From Scandinavium vulneris_A (GTDB lineage Bacteria; Pseudomonadota; Gammaproteobacteria; Enterobacterales; Enterobacteriaceae), in the NCBI GenBank assembly GCA_046518185.1, contig JBKGRZ010000002.1, positions 496,001 through 560,000 on the forward strand: a DNA stretch of 64,000 bases, in the 5' to 3' direction. Below, one piece after another: positions 26,036-33,753 of this stretch (position 1 is the first letter of the stretch; every line of letters begins with the position of its first letter). The notes under the pieces are model-generated. The model was given only the letters and a program-made list of their open reading frames with translations, searched no databases and was not told the DNA's origin. The translations under genes and the position numbers were made by a program.

Positions 26036-26055
26036 CTTTCGTTTCATTTCGTTTT
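26036..26055. promoter_or_regulatory. AgaR operator 1 (agaR side)
   Basis: CTTTCGTTTCATTTCGTTTT, three to four direct TTTCRTTT-type units, 21 bp upstream of the agaR ATG. The pattern is that of the E. coli AgaR consensus (TTTCRTTTYRTTTY). Confidence 0.8.
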
Positions 26056-26131
26056 AACTATTAACGCCTTTCTTTTATCGGAATGCAAGCCCTACAAGGC
26101 GTGCATGGCCTTGCCAGCGCAGCGCTGAAAC

Positions 26132-26195
26132 CTTTCATTATGTTTCTTTTGTGAAACAGATCGGAAAACCATTATCTTTCGTTTTATTTTTATAG
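26132..26195. promoter_or_regulatory. AgaR operators 2 and 3 (between agaR and kbaZ)
   Basis: CTTTCATTATGTTTCTTTTG at 26132-26151 and CTTTCGTTTTATTTTTATAG at 26176-26195 share the TTTCRTTT repeat pattern, spaced 44 bp (about four helical turns) apart, consistent with cooperative or looped repression. Confidence 0.6.
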
Positions 26196-26212
26196 CAGCA
26201 TGGTGCAGGATT

Positions 26213-26233
26213 AAGTGAAACAAAACGAAAGAT
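26213..26233. promoter_or_regulatory. AgaR operator 4 (kbaZ side)
   Basis: AAGTGAAACAAAACGAAAG and two further bases, the inverted form of the motif, 32 bp before the kbaZ GTG. It differs at one base from the box before agaS (31521-31541). Confidence 0.8.
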
Positions 26234-26265
26234 GAATGCCGTAACCATCCGAAATGGAGAGGAAA

Positions 26266-27561
26266 GTGAAACATCTGACTGACATGGTGGAACACCACAA
26301 ACAGGGTAACGGTAACGGAATTTATGCCGTTTGTTCCGCACATCCATTGGTGCTTGAGGCCGCGATCCGTTATGCCCGCGATCAGCACGCTCCGCTGTTG
26401 ATTGAAGCCACCTCAAATCAGGTGGATCAGTTCGGCGGCTACACCGGAATGACTCCCGCCGATTTTCGCGGCTTTGTTTGTCAATTAGCTGACAAGCTCG
26501 AATTTCCTCAGTCGCAACTGATTCTGGGCGGTGACCATTTAGGTCCCAACCGCTGGCAAAAATTACCCGCCGCAGAGGCGATGGAAAATGCTGATGCGCT
26601 GATTACCAGCTATGTTGCTGCCGGGTTTAAGAAAATCCACCTCGATTGCAGCATGTCTTGTGCAGGCGATCCGTTACCGCTCACCGATGAGATTGTGGCC
26701 GAACGCGCCGCGCGTCTGGCAAAAATTGCTGAAGATACCTGCCGTGCGCATTTTGGCGAGTCTGACCTGGTCTACGTCATAGGCACTGAAGTGCCGGTTC
26801 CCGGCGGCGCACATGAGACATTAAGCGAGCTGACCGTTACGACACCAGAAGCGGCACGCGCCACGCTCGAAGCCCATCGCCATGCGTTTGAAAAGCAGGG
26901 TCTAAGCGCTATCTGGCCGCGCATTATTGCCCTCGTCGTTCAGCCCGGTGTCGAGTTCGATCACACTCACGTCATTGATTACCAACCGCAAAAAGCCCAG
27001 GCACTCAGCGCGATGGTTGAAGCGTTCGATACCCTGGTGTTTGAAGCGCACTCCACGGATTACCAGACACCTCAGGCGCTGCGTCAGCTGGTAAACGATC
27101 ATTTCGCGATCCTGAAAGTGGGCCCGGCGCTAACCTTCGCGCTACGTGAAGCACTGTTTTCGCTGGCAGCGATCGAAGAAGAGCTGGTGCCTGCTAAAGC
27201 CTGCTCCGGCCTGCGTCACGTGCTGGAAAGCGTGATGCTCGACCGCCCGGAATACTGGCAGAGTCACTATCACGGCGACAGCAACACACGTCGCCTGGCG
27301 CGCGGTTACAGCTATTCGGACCGGGTGCGCTACTACTGGCCAGACAGCCAGATTGATGAGGCATTCGAACGACTGGTTCACAATCTGGCCGACGACCCGA
27401 TCCCACTGCCGCTGATCAGTCAGTATCTGCCGCTGCAATATATCAAAGTTCGCGAGGGCGCTCTCAACGCCACACCGCGCGAACTCATTATCCACCACAT
27501 TCAGGACATACTGCGTCAGTACCACGCAGCCTGTCAGGGTGAGACGTCCCAGAACGGATAA
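26266..27561 (+). CDS. kbaZ: KbaZ/AgaZ, tagatose-1,6-bisphosphate aldolase non-catalytic subunit
   Basis: 431 residues of the GatZ/KbaZ family, which stabilises and activates the catalytic aldolase KbaY. Conserved family segments: EATSNQVDQFGGYTGM, GGDHLGPNRW, KIHLDCSMSC, GTEVPVPGGA, KVGPALTFALREALF. I place the start at GTG 26266 because it carries a GGAGAGG ribosome site and gives the family start VKHLTDMV; the ATG at 26254 has no such site. First gene of kbaZ-agaVWEF-agaA under AgaR boxes. Confidence 0.94.
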   Translation: MKHLTDMVEHHKQGNGNGIYAVCSAHPLVLEAAIRYARDQHAPLLIEATSNQVDQFGGYTGMTPADFRGFVCQLADKLEFPQSQLILGGDHLGPNRWQKLPAAEAMENADALITSYVAAGFKKIHLDCSMSCAGDPLPLTDEIVAERAARLAKIAEDTCRAHFGESDLVYVIGTEVPVPGGAHETLSELTVTTPEAARATLEAHRHAFEKQGLSAIWPRIIALVVQPGVEFDHTHVIDYQPQKAQALSAMVEAFDTLVFEAHSTDYQTPQALRQLVNDHFAILKVGPALTFALREALFSLAAIEEELVPAKACSGLRHVLESVMLDRPEYWQSHYHGDSNTRRLARGYSYSDRVRYYWPDSQIDEAFERLVHNLADDPIPLPLISQYLPLQYIKVREGALNATPRELIIHHIQDILRQYHAACQGETSQNG

Positions 27562-27580
27562 CAAGAATGAGGAAAACACT

Positions 27581-28054
27581 ATGCCAAACATTGTGTTAAG
27601 TCGTATTGATGAACGCCTAATCCACGGACAGGTTGGCGTGCAGTGGGTCGGGTTTGCTGGTGCCAATCTGGTGCTGGTCGCCAATGATGAAGTCGCTGAG
27701 GATCCGGTTCAGCAAAACCTGATGGAGATGGTTCTGGCCGAGGGCATCGACGTGCGCTTCTGGTCGCTGCAAAAGGTTATCGACAATATTCACCGCGCCG
27801 CAGACCGGCAAAAAATCCTGTTGGTCTGTAAGTCACCCGCCGATTTTCTGAAGCTGGTTGAAGGCGGTGTGCCGATCACCCGTATCAACGTAGGCAACAT
27901 GCATTACGCCAATGGCAAACAACAAATTGCCAAAACGGTCTCTGTCGACGCCAGCGACATTACCGCCTTTAGCGGGCTGAAAACCGCCGGGGTGGAATGC
28001 TTTGTTCAGGGCGTGCCGACCGAACCCGCTTTGGATCTCTTTAAACTGCTCTGA
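27581..28054 (+). CDS. agaV: N-acetylgalactosamine PTS EIIB (mannose family)
   Basis: 157 residues, IIB component of the mannose/sorbose PTS superfamily. The phosphorylated histidine is H15 in LSRIDERLIHGQVGVQW. Together with AgaW, AgaE and AgaF it forms the GalNAc-specific transporter that delivers GalNAc-6-phosphate. The ATG at 27581 has an AGGA box; the frame is open further upstream inside kbaZ but that is not used. Confidence 0.95.
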   Translation: MPNIVLSRIDERLIHGQVGVQWVGFAGANLVLVANDEVAEDPVQQNLMEMVLAEGIDVRFWSLQKVIDNIHRAADRQKILLVCKSPADFLKLVEGGVPITRINVGNMHYANGKQQIAKTVSVDASDITAFSGLKTAGVECFVQGVPTEPALDLFKLL

Positions 28055-28064
28055 GGGATTCACA

Positions 28065-28844
28065 ATGGAAATCAGTCTATTGCAGGCTTTCGCGTTGGGC
28101 ATTCTCGCCTTTATTGCGGGCCTGGATATGTTCAATGGGTTAACACACATGCACCGCCCGGTCGTGCTTGGGCCGCTGGTTGGCCTGATTCTGGGCGACC
28201 TGCATACCGGCATTCTGACGGGTGGGACGCTGGAACTGGTGTGGATGGGCCTCGCGCCGCTGGCCGGAGCGCAGCCGCCTAACGTGATTATCGGCACTAT
28301 CGTCGGTACCGCGTTTGCTATCTCCACCGGCGTGAAGCCGGAAGTGGCGGTCGGCGTGGCGGTGCCGTTCGCGGTGGCGGTACAAATGGGTATTACCTTC
28401 CTGTTCTCGGTAATGTCCGGGGTAATGTCGCGCTGCGATCGGATGGCGGCGAACGCTGATGTGAAAGGCATTGAGCGAGTTAATTATCTGGCACTGCTGG
28501 CACTCGGGGTATTCTATTTTCTCTGTGCCTTCCTGCCGATTTACTTTGGCGCCGAGCATGCCAAAACGGCGATTGATGTCCTGCCGACGCGGCTGATCGA
28601 CGGCCTCGGCGTGGCGGGCGGCATCATGCCTGCCATTGGCTTCGCGGTACTGTTGAAAATCATGATGAAAAACGTCTACATCCCGTATTTCATCCTCGGC
28701 TTCGTGGCCGCTGCCTGGCTGAAGCTCCCGGTGCTGGCGATTGCCGCCGCAGCCCTGGCAATGGCGCTTATCGACCTGCTGCGTAAATCTCCTGAACCGA
28801 CTGCCCCGGCAGCACAGAAAGAGGAATTCGAAGATGGCATCTAA
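28065..28844 (+). CDS. agaW: N-acetylgalactosamine PTS EIIC
   Basis: 259 residues, mannose-family IIC membrane channel with about eight hydrophobic stretches and the MFNGLTHMHRPVVLGPLVGLILGD motif characteristic of sorbose/mannose IIC. It is full length here, whereas E. coli K-12 carries a truncated agaW. Overlaps agaE by 11 bp, indicating coupled translation. Confidence 0.95.
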   Translation: MEISLLQAFALGILAFIAGLDMFNGLTHMHRPVVLGPLVGLILGDLHTGILTGGTLELVWMGLAPLAGAQPPNVIIGTIVGTAFAISTGVKPEVAVGVAVPFAVAVQMGITFLFSVMSGVMSRCDRMAANADVKGIERVNYLALLALGVFYFLCAFLPIYFGAEHAKTAIDVLPTRLIDGLGVAGGIMPAIGFAVLLKIMMKNVYIPYFILGFVAAAWLKLPVLAIAAAALAMALIDLLRKSPEPTAPAAQKEEFEDGI

Positions 28845-29712
28845 TCAAACCACCCTGCCGTCCGTCGCCGAAACCGAAGACACATTACTGACGGGCGTGA
28901 ATGAAAATGTCTATGAAGATCAGAATCTCGGCGCGGAACTGACGAAGAGTGACATCAACCGCGTGGCCTGGCGTTCGATGCTGTTACAGGCATCCTTTAA
29001 CTACGAACGTATGCAGGCTTCCGGCTGGCTTTACGGCTTGCTGCCCGCGCTGAAAAAGATCCACACCAATAAACGTGACCTGGCGCGCGCCATGAAAGGA
29101 CACATGGGATTCTTCAATACCCATCCGTTCCTGGTGACGTTCGTGATTGGCATCATCCTCGCGATGGAGCGTTCCAAGCAGGATGTGAACAGCATTCAGA
29201 GCACCAAAATTGCCGTGGGCGCGCCGCTCGGTGGCATCGGCGATGCGATGTTCTGGCTGACGCTGCTGCCGATTTGCGGCGGCATAGGTGCAAGCCTGGC
29301 GTTACAGGGCTCTATTCTCGGTGCCGTGGTCTTTATCGTGCTGTTTAACGTGGTGCATTTGGGTCTGCGTTTTGGCCTGGCGCACTACGCCTATCGCATG
29401 GGCGTGGCGGCGATTCCGCTGATAAAAGCCAATACCAAAAAAGTCGGCCACGCGGCATCGATTGTTGGGATGACGGTGATTGGCGCACTGGTTGCCACCT
29501 ACGTTCGCCTGAATACGACCTTAGAAATCACCGCTGGTGATGCGGTGGTCAAACTGCAAACTGACGTTATCGACAAGTTGATGCCCGCGTTTCTGCCGCT
29601 GCTCTACACCCTGGGCATGTACTGGCTGGTGCGCCGTGGCTGGAGCCCGCTGCGCCTGATCGGTATCACCGTCGTGCTCGGCGTGGTCGGTAAATTCTGT
29701 CACTTCCTGTAA
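28834..29712 (+). CDS. agaE: N-acetylgalactosamine PTS EIID
   Basis: 292 residues, mannose-family IID. An N-terminal cytoplasmic part (SDINRVAWRSMLLQASFNYERMQ) is followed by TM segments near the C-terminus; motifs GHMGFFNTHPF, GAPLGGIGDAMFW and GIGASLALQG are the PTS IID signature. The start at 28834 is inside the end of agaW and has a GAGG box. This gene is deleted in E. coli K-12, so this locus represents the complete GalNAc-positive form. Confidence 0.95.
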   Translation: MASNQTTLPSVAETEDTLLTGVNENVYEDQNLGAELTKSDINRVAWRSMLLQASFNYERMQASGWLYGLLPALKKIHTNKRDLARAMKGHMGFFNTHPFLVTFVIGIILAMERSKQDVNSIQSTKIAVGAPLGGIGDAMFWLTLLPICGGIGASLALQGSILGAVVFIVLFNVVHLGLRFGLAHYAYRMGVAAIPLIKANTKKVGHAASIVGMTVIGALVATYVRLNTTLEITAGDAVVKLQTDVIDKLMPAFLPLLYTLGMYWLVRRGWSPLRLIGITVVLGVVGKFCHFL

Positions 29713-29730
29713 GGCTTAAGAGGGTTTGAG

Positions 29731-30165
29731 ATGCCAGCGATTATTTTGACGGGTCACGGTGGCTTTGCCAGCGGAATGGAAAAGGCGATGAAACAAATTC
29801 TCGGCGAGCAGCCAGATTTTATCGCCATCGACTTCCCCGAAACCTCAAGCACTGCCCTGCTCACTGAACAGCTTGTCGAAGCGGTGAACAATTTGGGCTG
29901 CCAGCAGGAGATTGTGTTTCTGACCGATCTGCTGGGCGGCACGCCGTTCCGCGTTGCCTCTACGCTTGCGATGCAACAGCCGGGTCGCGAGGTGATCACC
30001 GGCACCAACTTACAGCTGCTGTTGGAGATGGTGCTGGACCGCGACGGACTGAGCAGTGAGGATTTCCGTGTGCAGGCTCTGGAGTGCGGGCACCGGGGAC
30101 TGACCAGCCTGGTCGATGAGCTTGGACGCTGTCGTGAGGAAAAGCCAGTGGAGGAAGGGATATGA
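29731..30165 (+). CDS. agaF: N-acetylgalactosamine PTS EIIA
   Basis: 144 residues, mannose-family IIA; H9 in IILTGHGGFASGM is the phosphoryl acceptor from HPr, and FLTDLLGGTPF is the family signature. Its stop codon overlaps the agaA start (ATGA). Missing in K-12. Confidence 0.95.
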   Translation: MPAIILTGHGGFASGMEKAMKQILGEQPDFIAIDFPETSSTALLTEQLVEAVNNLGCQQEIVFLTDLLGGTPFRVASTLAMQQPGREVITGTNLQLLLEMVLDRDGLSSEDFRVQALECGHRGLTSLVDELGRCREEKPVEEGI

Positions 30166-31295
30166 CACAGCTGATACGGGCCAGACGTCTGCTCAGCGAG
30201 CACGGCTGGCTGGATGATCATCAGTTGAGCATTGAATCAGGCAGGATAGTTGCCATTGAGCCGATTCCATCCGGTGTGACGGCGCGTGATGCGGAGCTGC
30301 TCTGCCCGGCCTATATCGATACTCATGTTCACGGCGGGGCGGGTGTGGATGTGATGGATGATGCCCCGAACGCGCTCGATCGGCTGGCGATGCATAAAGC
30401 GCGTGAAGGTGTGGGCGGATTTTTACCCACCACCGTCACGGCACCGTTGAATGCGATTCTTAGCGCGCTCGAACGCATCGCCCGGCGCTGTCAGGCCGGT
30501 GGCACGGGCGCTCAGGTATTAGGCAGCTATCTCGAAGGGCCATACTTCACGCCGCAGAACAAGGGCGCGCATCCACCCGAATTGTTTCGGGAACTTGACC
30601 TGGGTGAGCTCGACAGCCTGATCGCTGCCTCGCGGAGCACGCTGCGCGTGGTGGCCCTGGCACCGGAAAAGCCCGGGGCGCTACAGGCGATTCGACATCT
30701 TAAACAACGCGGCGTAAACGTCATGCTGGGGCATAGCGCTGCCACCTATGCCCAGACTCGCGCCGCATTTGACGCGGGTGCGGACGGGCTGGTTCATTGC
30801 TACAACGGCATGACGGGCTTACACCATCGCGAACCGGGGATGGTCGGCGCTGGCTTAACCGATCCCCGCGCCTGGTTAGAGCTTATCGCCGACGGGCACC
30901 ATGTGCACCCGGTCGCGATGCAGCTTTGCAGTCATTGCGCCCAAAAACGGCTGGTGCTGATAACCGATGCGATGCAGGCTGCCGGAATGCCGGATGGGCG
31001 CTATTCACTGTGCGGTGAGGACGTGGAGATGCACAACGGCATTGTGCGAACCGCCTCTGGCGGCCTAGCGGGGAGTACGCTGTCATTGGACGCCGCCGTA
31101 CGTAACATGGTCGAGCTGGCCGACGTCAGGGTGGAGGACGCCATCCACATGGCTTCGCTGCATCCGGCCCGACTGCTTGGCATCGACGACCATCTCGGGT
31201 CGCTGATGCCCGGCAAGCGTGCCAACATCATTGCTCTCAGCGCTGGGCTGCATGTGCAACAAATATGGATTCAGGGTCTGGTTCTCCCCCTATAG
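30162..31295 (+). CDS. agaA: N-acetylgalactosamine-6-phosphate deacetylase
   Basis: 377 residues, NagA-like amidohydrolase, full length (K-12 has a truncated copy). Removes acetate from GalNAc-6-P to give galactosamine-6-P. Visible motifs: DTHVHGGAGVDVMD (metal-binding HxH-like), LEGPYF with the catalytic-site glutamate, MLGHSAAT, HCYNGMTGLHHREPGMVG and LITDAMQAAGM with the catalytic aspartate. Last gene before a terminator. Confidence 0.95.
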   Translation: MTQLIRARRLLSEHGWLDDHQLSIESGRIVAIEPIPSGVTARDAELLCPAYIDTHVHGGAGVDVMDDAPNALDRLAMHKAREGVGGFLPTTVTAPLNAILSALERIARRCQAGGTGAQVLGSYLEGPYFTPQNKGAHPPELFRELDLGELDSLIAASRSTLRVVALAPEKPGALQAIRHLKQRGVNVMLGHSAATYAQTRAAFDAGADGLVHCYNGMTGLHHREPGMVGAGLTDPRAWLELIADGHHVHPVAMQLCSHCAQKRLVLITDAMQAAGMPDGRYSLCGEDVEMHNGIVRTASGGLAGSTLSLDAAVRNMVELADVRVEDAIHMASLHPARLLGIDDHLGSLMPGKRANIIALSAGLHVQQIWIQGLVLPL

Positions 31296-31317
31296 ACCTT
31301 TCACTGTGTGTCCTTTT

Positions 31318-31355
31318 GGCCTGAGTGCTTCCGTTACCCAGGCCTTTCTTTTCCT
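31318..31355 (+). terminator. Terminator after agaA
   Basis: GGCCTG (31318-31323) and CAGGCC (31339-31344) followed by TTTCTTTTCC; closes the kbaZ-agaVWEF-agaA transcription unit. Confidence 0.75.
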
Positions 31356-31443
31356 TTCTGTTCTTTCCCACCCCATTTTAACCTCAAAAACAAAAACCAT
31401 TACTTTCAATACGTTATAAAGCCCATGCCGTTTTCGATCACAG

Positions 31444-31486
31444 TTTTCGTTTTATTTCACTTTCTTTCATTGATGTTTCAATTTCT
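31444..31486. promoter_or_regulatory. AgaR operators upstream of agaS, distal cluster
   Basis: TTTTCGTTTTATTTCACTTT (31444-31463) and CTTTCATTGATGTTTCAATTTC-like sequence just after it repeat the TTTCRTTT pattern. They lie 110-150 bp before agaS in the 300-bp gap 31296-31595, which has no gene. Confidence 0.6.
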
Positions 31487-31520
31487 TTTCTATAAATTTT
31501 ATTTAACGGTTTACATGAAT

Positions 31521-31541
31521 AAGTGAAACGAAACGAAAGAT
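31521..31541. promoter_or_regulatory. AgaR operator upstream of agaS, proximal
   Basis: AAGTGAAACGAAACGAAAG and two further bases, near-identical to the box before kbaZ. Indicates that agaS and the genes behind it form a second AgaR-controlled unit. Confidence 0.8.
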
Positions 31542-31595
31542 GGCGACAATTTTGCCAGCGTCTGATGTGGAGTTCATACGACTAAGGAACGCGTT

Positions 31596-32750
31596 ATGCC
31601 AGAAACCTATACCTCCCCCGCGACTGCCACCGGCACCTGGACTGAGGAAGAGATCCGCCAGCAACCCGCCTGCTGGATCCGCTCATTGAATAACATCGAT
31701 AAAATTCGAGGCACGATCGACGACTTTCTGTCGCCGCTGCTGCGCAAAAAAGACCTGCGGATAATCCTGACCGGGGCAGGCACCTCGGCGTTTATCGGCG
31801 ATATCGTTGCGCCGTGGCTGTCCCGCCATACCGGATTGAACATCAGCGCCGTCCCAACCACCGACCTGGTCACCAACCCGATGGATTACCTGAGCGCAGC
31901 GCATCCGCTGCTGCTTGTCTCCTTCGCCCGCTCCGGCAACAGCCCGGAAAGCGTGGCCGCCGTTGAACTGGCGAATCAGTTTGTGCCGGAGTGTTACCAC
32001 CTCCCGATCACCTGCAACGAGGCAGGAAGCCTGTATCAGAACGCGCTCGACAGCGATAACGCCTTCGCACTGCTAATGCCCGCAGAAACGCACGATCGCG
32101 GATTCGCAATGACCAGCAGCATCACCACCATGATGGCCAGTTGCCTGGCCGTGTTCGCCCCGGACTCCATCAACAGCCAGACCTTCCGCGACGTGGCCAA
32201 CCGCTGTCAGGCGATCCTCACCTCGCTGGGTGATTTCCGCGATGGCGTGTTTGGGCACCAAGCGTGGAAACGCGTTGTTTATCTCGGTAGCGGGGGCTTG
32301 CAGGGCGCCGCGCGCGAATCCGCGCTGAAGGTACTGGAGCTGACTGCGGGTCAACTGGCGGCATTTTACGATTCCCCGACCGGCTTTCGTCACGGCCCGA
32401 AATCGCTGGTCGATAACGAAACGCTGGTGGTGGTATTTGTCTCCAGCCATTCCTACACCCGCCAGTACGATCTCGATCTGCTCAACGAACTGCGCCGTGA
32501 CGGCCAGGCGATGCGCGTGGTGGCGATTGCCGCCGAGTCCGATACCGTGATTGAAGCCGGGCCACACATCCTGCTCCCGCCGTCACGCGCCTTTATCGAT
32601 ATGGAACTGGCGTTCTGCTTCCTGATCTACGCCCAGGTATTTGCCCTGACCCAATCCATCAGCGTCGGCAACACCCCTGATACCCCGTCGGCCAATGGCA
32701 CGGTCAACCGCGTTGTACAGGGCGTTGTTATTCATCCATGGCTGGCTTAA
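31596..32750 (+). CDS. agaS: D-galactosamine-6-phosphate deaminase/isomerase AgaS
   Basis: 384 residues with two SIS (sugar isomerase) domains. Converts galactosamine-6-P to tagatose-6-P plus ammonia. Conserved segments ILTGAGTSAFIGD, SFARSGNSPESVAAVELA, YLGSGGLQGAARESALKVLELTAG and DSPTGFRHGPKSLVD are those of AgaS and GlmS isomerase domains. AAGGAAC ribosome site. Twelve bp before kbaY. Confidence 0.96.
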   Translation: MPETYTSPATATGTWTEEEIRQQPACWIRSLNNIDKIRGTIDDFLSPLLRKKDLRIILTGAGTSAFIGDIVAPWLSRHTGLNISAVPTTDLVTNPMDYLSAAHPLLLVSFARSGNSPESVAAVELANQFVPECYHLPITCNEAGSLYQNALDSDNAFALLMPAETHDRGFAMTSSITTMMASCLAVFAPDSINSQTFRDVANRCQAILTSLGDFRDGVFGHQAWKRVVYLGSGGLQGAARESALKVLELTAGQLAAFYDSPTGFRHGPKSLVDNETLVVVFVSSHSYTRQYDLDLLNELRRDGQAMRVVAIAAESDTVIEAGPHILLPPSRAFIDMELAFCFLIYAQVFALTQSISVGNTPDTPSANGTVNRVVQGVVIHPWLA

Positions 32751-32762
32751 GAGGAGCGCAAC

Positions 32763-33635
32763 ATGAGCATTATCTCCACCAAATATCTTTTGCAGGATGC
32801 GCAGGCCAAAGGCTATGCGGTCCCGGCATTCAACATTCATAACGCCGAAACTATTCAGGCGATCCTTGAAGTGTGCAGCGAACTGAGATCCCCGGTGATC
32901 CTCGCCGGCACGCCGGGCACCTTCAAACATATCGCCCTGGAAGAGATCTACGCCCTGTGCAATGCCTACTCCACCAGCTATGACATGCCGCTGGCGCTGC
33001 ATCTCGATCATCATGAATCGCTGGATGACATTCGCCGCAAGGTCAATGCGGGCGTGCGCAGTGCGATGATCGACGGCAGCCATTTCCCGTTTGAGCAGAA
33101 CGTTAAACTGGTGAAGTCCGTTGTCGATTTCTGCCATCTGAATGATTGCAGCGTCGAGGCAGAACTGGGTCGACTGGGCGGCGTGGAAGACGACATGAGC
33201 GTCGATGCCGAAAGCGCATTTTTAACCGATCCTCAGGAAGCCAGACGCTTTGTGGAACTGACCGGCGTCGACAGTTTGGCGGTAGCGATTGGAACCGCGC
33301 ACGGACTCTACACCAAGCGACCAAAAATCGACTTCCAGCGTTTGGCTGAAATTCGCGAAGTGGTCGATATCCCGCTGGTGCTGCACGGCGCGAGCGATGT
33401 GCCAGATGAATATGTCCGCCGCACCATTGAATTAGGCGTGTGCAAAGTGAACGTCGCCACCGAACTGAAAATTGCCTTTTCCGACGCGGTAAAAGCGTGG
33501 TTCGCCGAGAACCCGGAAGGCAACGACCCCCGTTTCTACATGCGGGTTGGTATGGACGCCATGAAAGAAATAGTGCGAAACAAAATTGCCGTTTGCGGAT
33601 CGGAAAACCGCCTGCTGCTTCCCGTTGAAGCCTGA
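32763..33635 (+). CDS. kbaY: Tagatose-1,6-bisphosphate aldolase, catalytic subunit KbaY
   Basis: 290 residues, class II aldolase of the Fba/Kba/Gat family: LHLDHHESLDD (catalytic Asp 82 and zinc-ligand His 83), GTAHGLY and LHGASDVPDE supply the remaining zinc ligands and the phosphate site, NVATELK the second phosphate motif. Cleaves tagatose-1,6-bisphosphate to DHAP and glyceraldehyde-3-P; works with KbaZ. In K-12 it is followed by agaBCD; here by an unrelated PTS gene. Confidence 0.96.
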   Translation: MSIISTKYLLQDAQAKGYAVPAFNIHNAETIQAILEVCSELRSPVILAGTPGTFKHIALEEIYALCNAYSTSYDMPLALHLDHHESLDDIRRKVNAGVRSAMIDGSHFPFEQNVKLVKSVVDFCHLNDCSVEAELGRLGGVEDDMSVDAESAFLTDPQEARRFVELTGVDSLAVAIGTAHGLYTKRPKIDFQRLAEIREVVDIPLVLHGASDVPDEYVRRTIELGVCKVNVATELKIAFSDAVKAWFAENPEGNDPRFYMRVGMDAMKEIVRNKIAVCGSENRLLLPVEA

Positions 33636-33690
33636 TACCCATCGCAATCCGTAACACCAAAATAAAAAAACTATAAGCCTCGCAAATATG

Positions 33691-33720
33691 AAGGTGCGTC
33701 CTTAAGCCAGGACGCGCCTT
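33691..33720 (+). other. Strong hairpin between kbaY and the MalX-like gene
   Basis: AAGGTGCGTCCT (33691-33702) pairs with AGGACGCGCCTT (33709-33720) around TAAGCC, 12-bp stem with one G-T pair. No T-run follows, so it looks like an RNA processing or stability element, or a partial terminator, in the 118-bp gap. Confidence 0.6.
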
Positions 33721-33753
33721 CCATTAAGATAATTACTTCCGAGGAGTCCCTAC

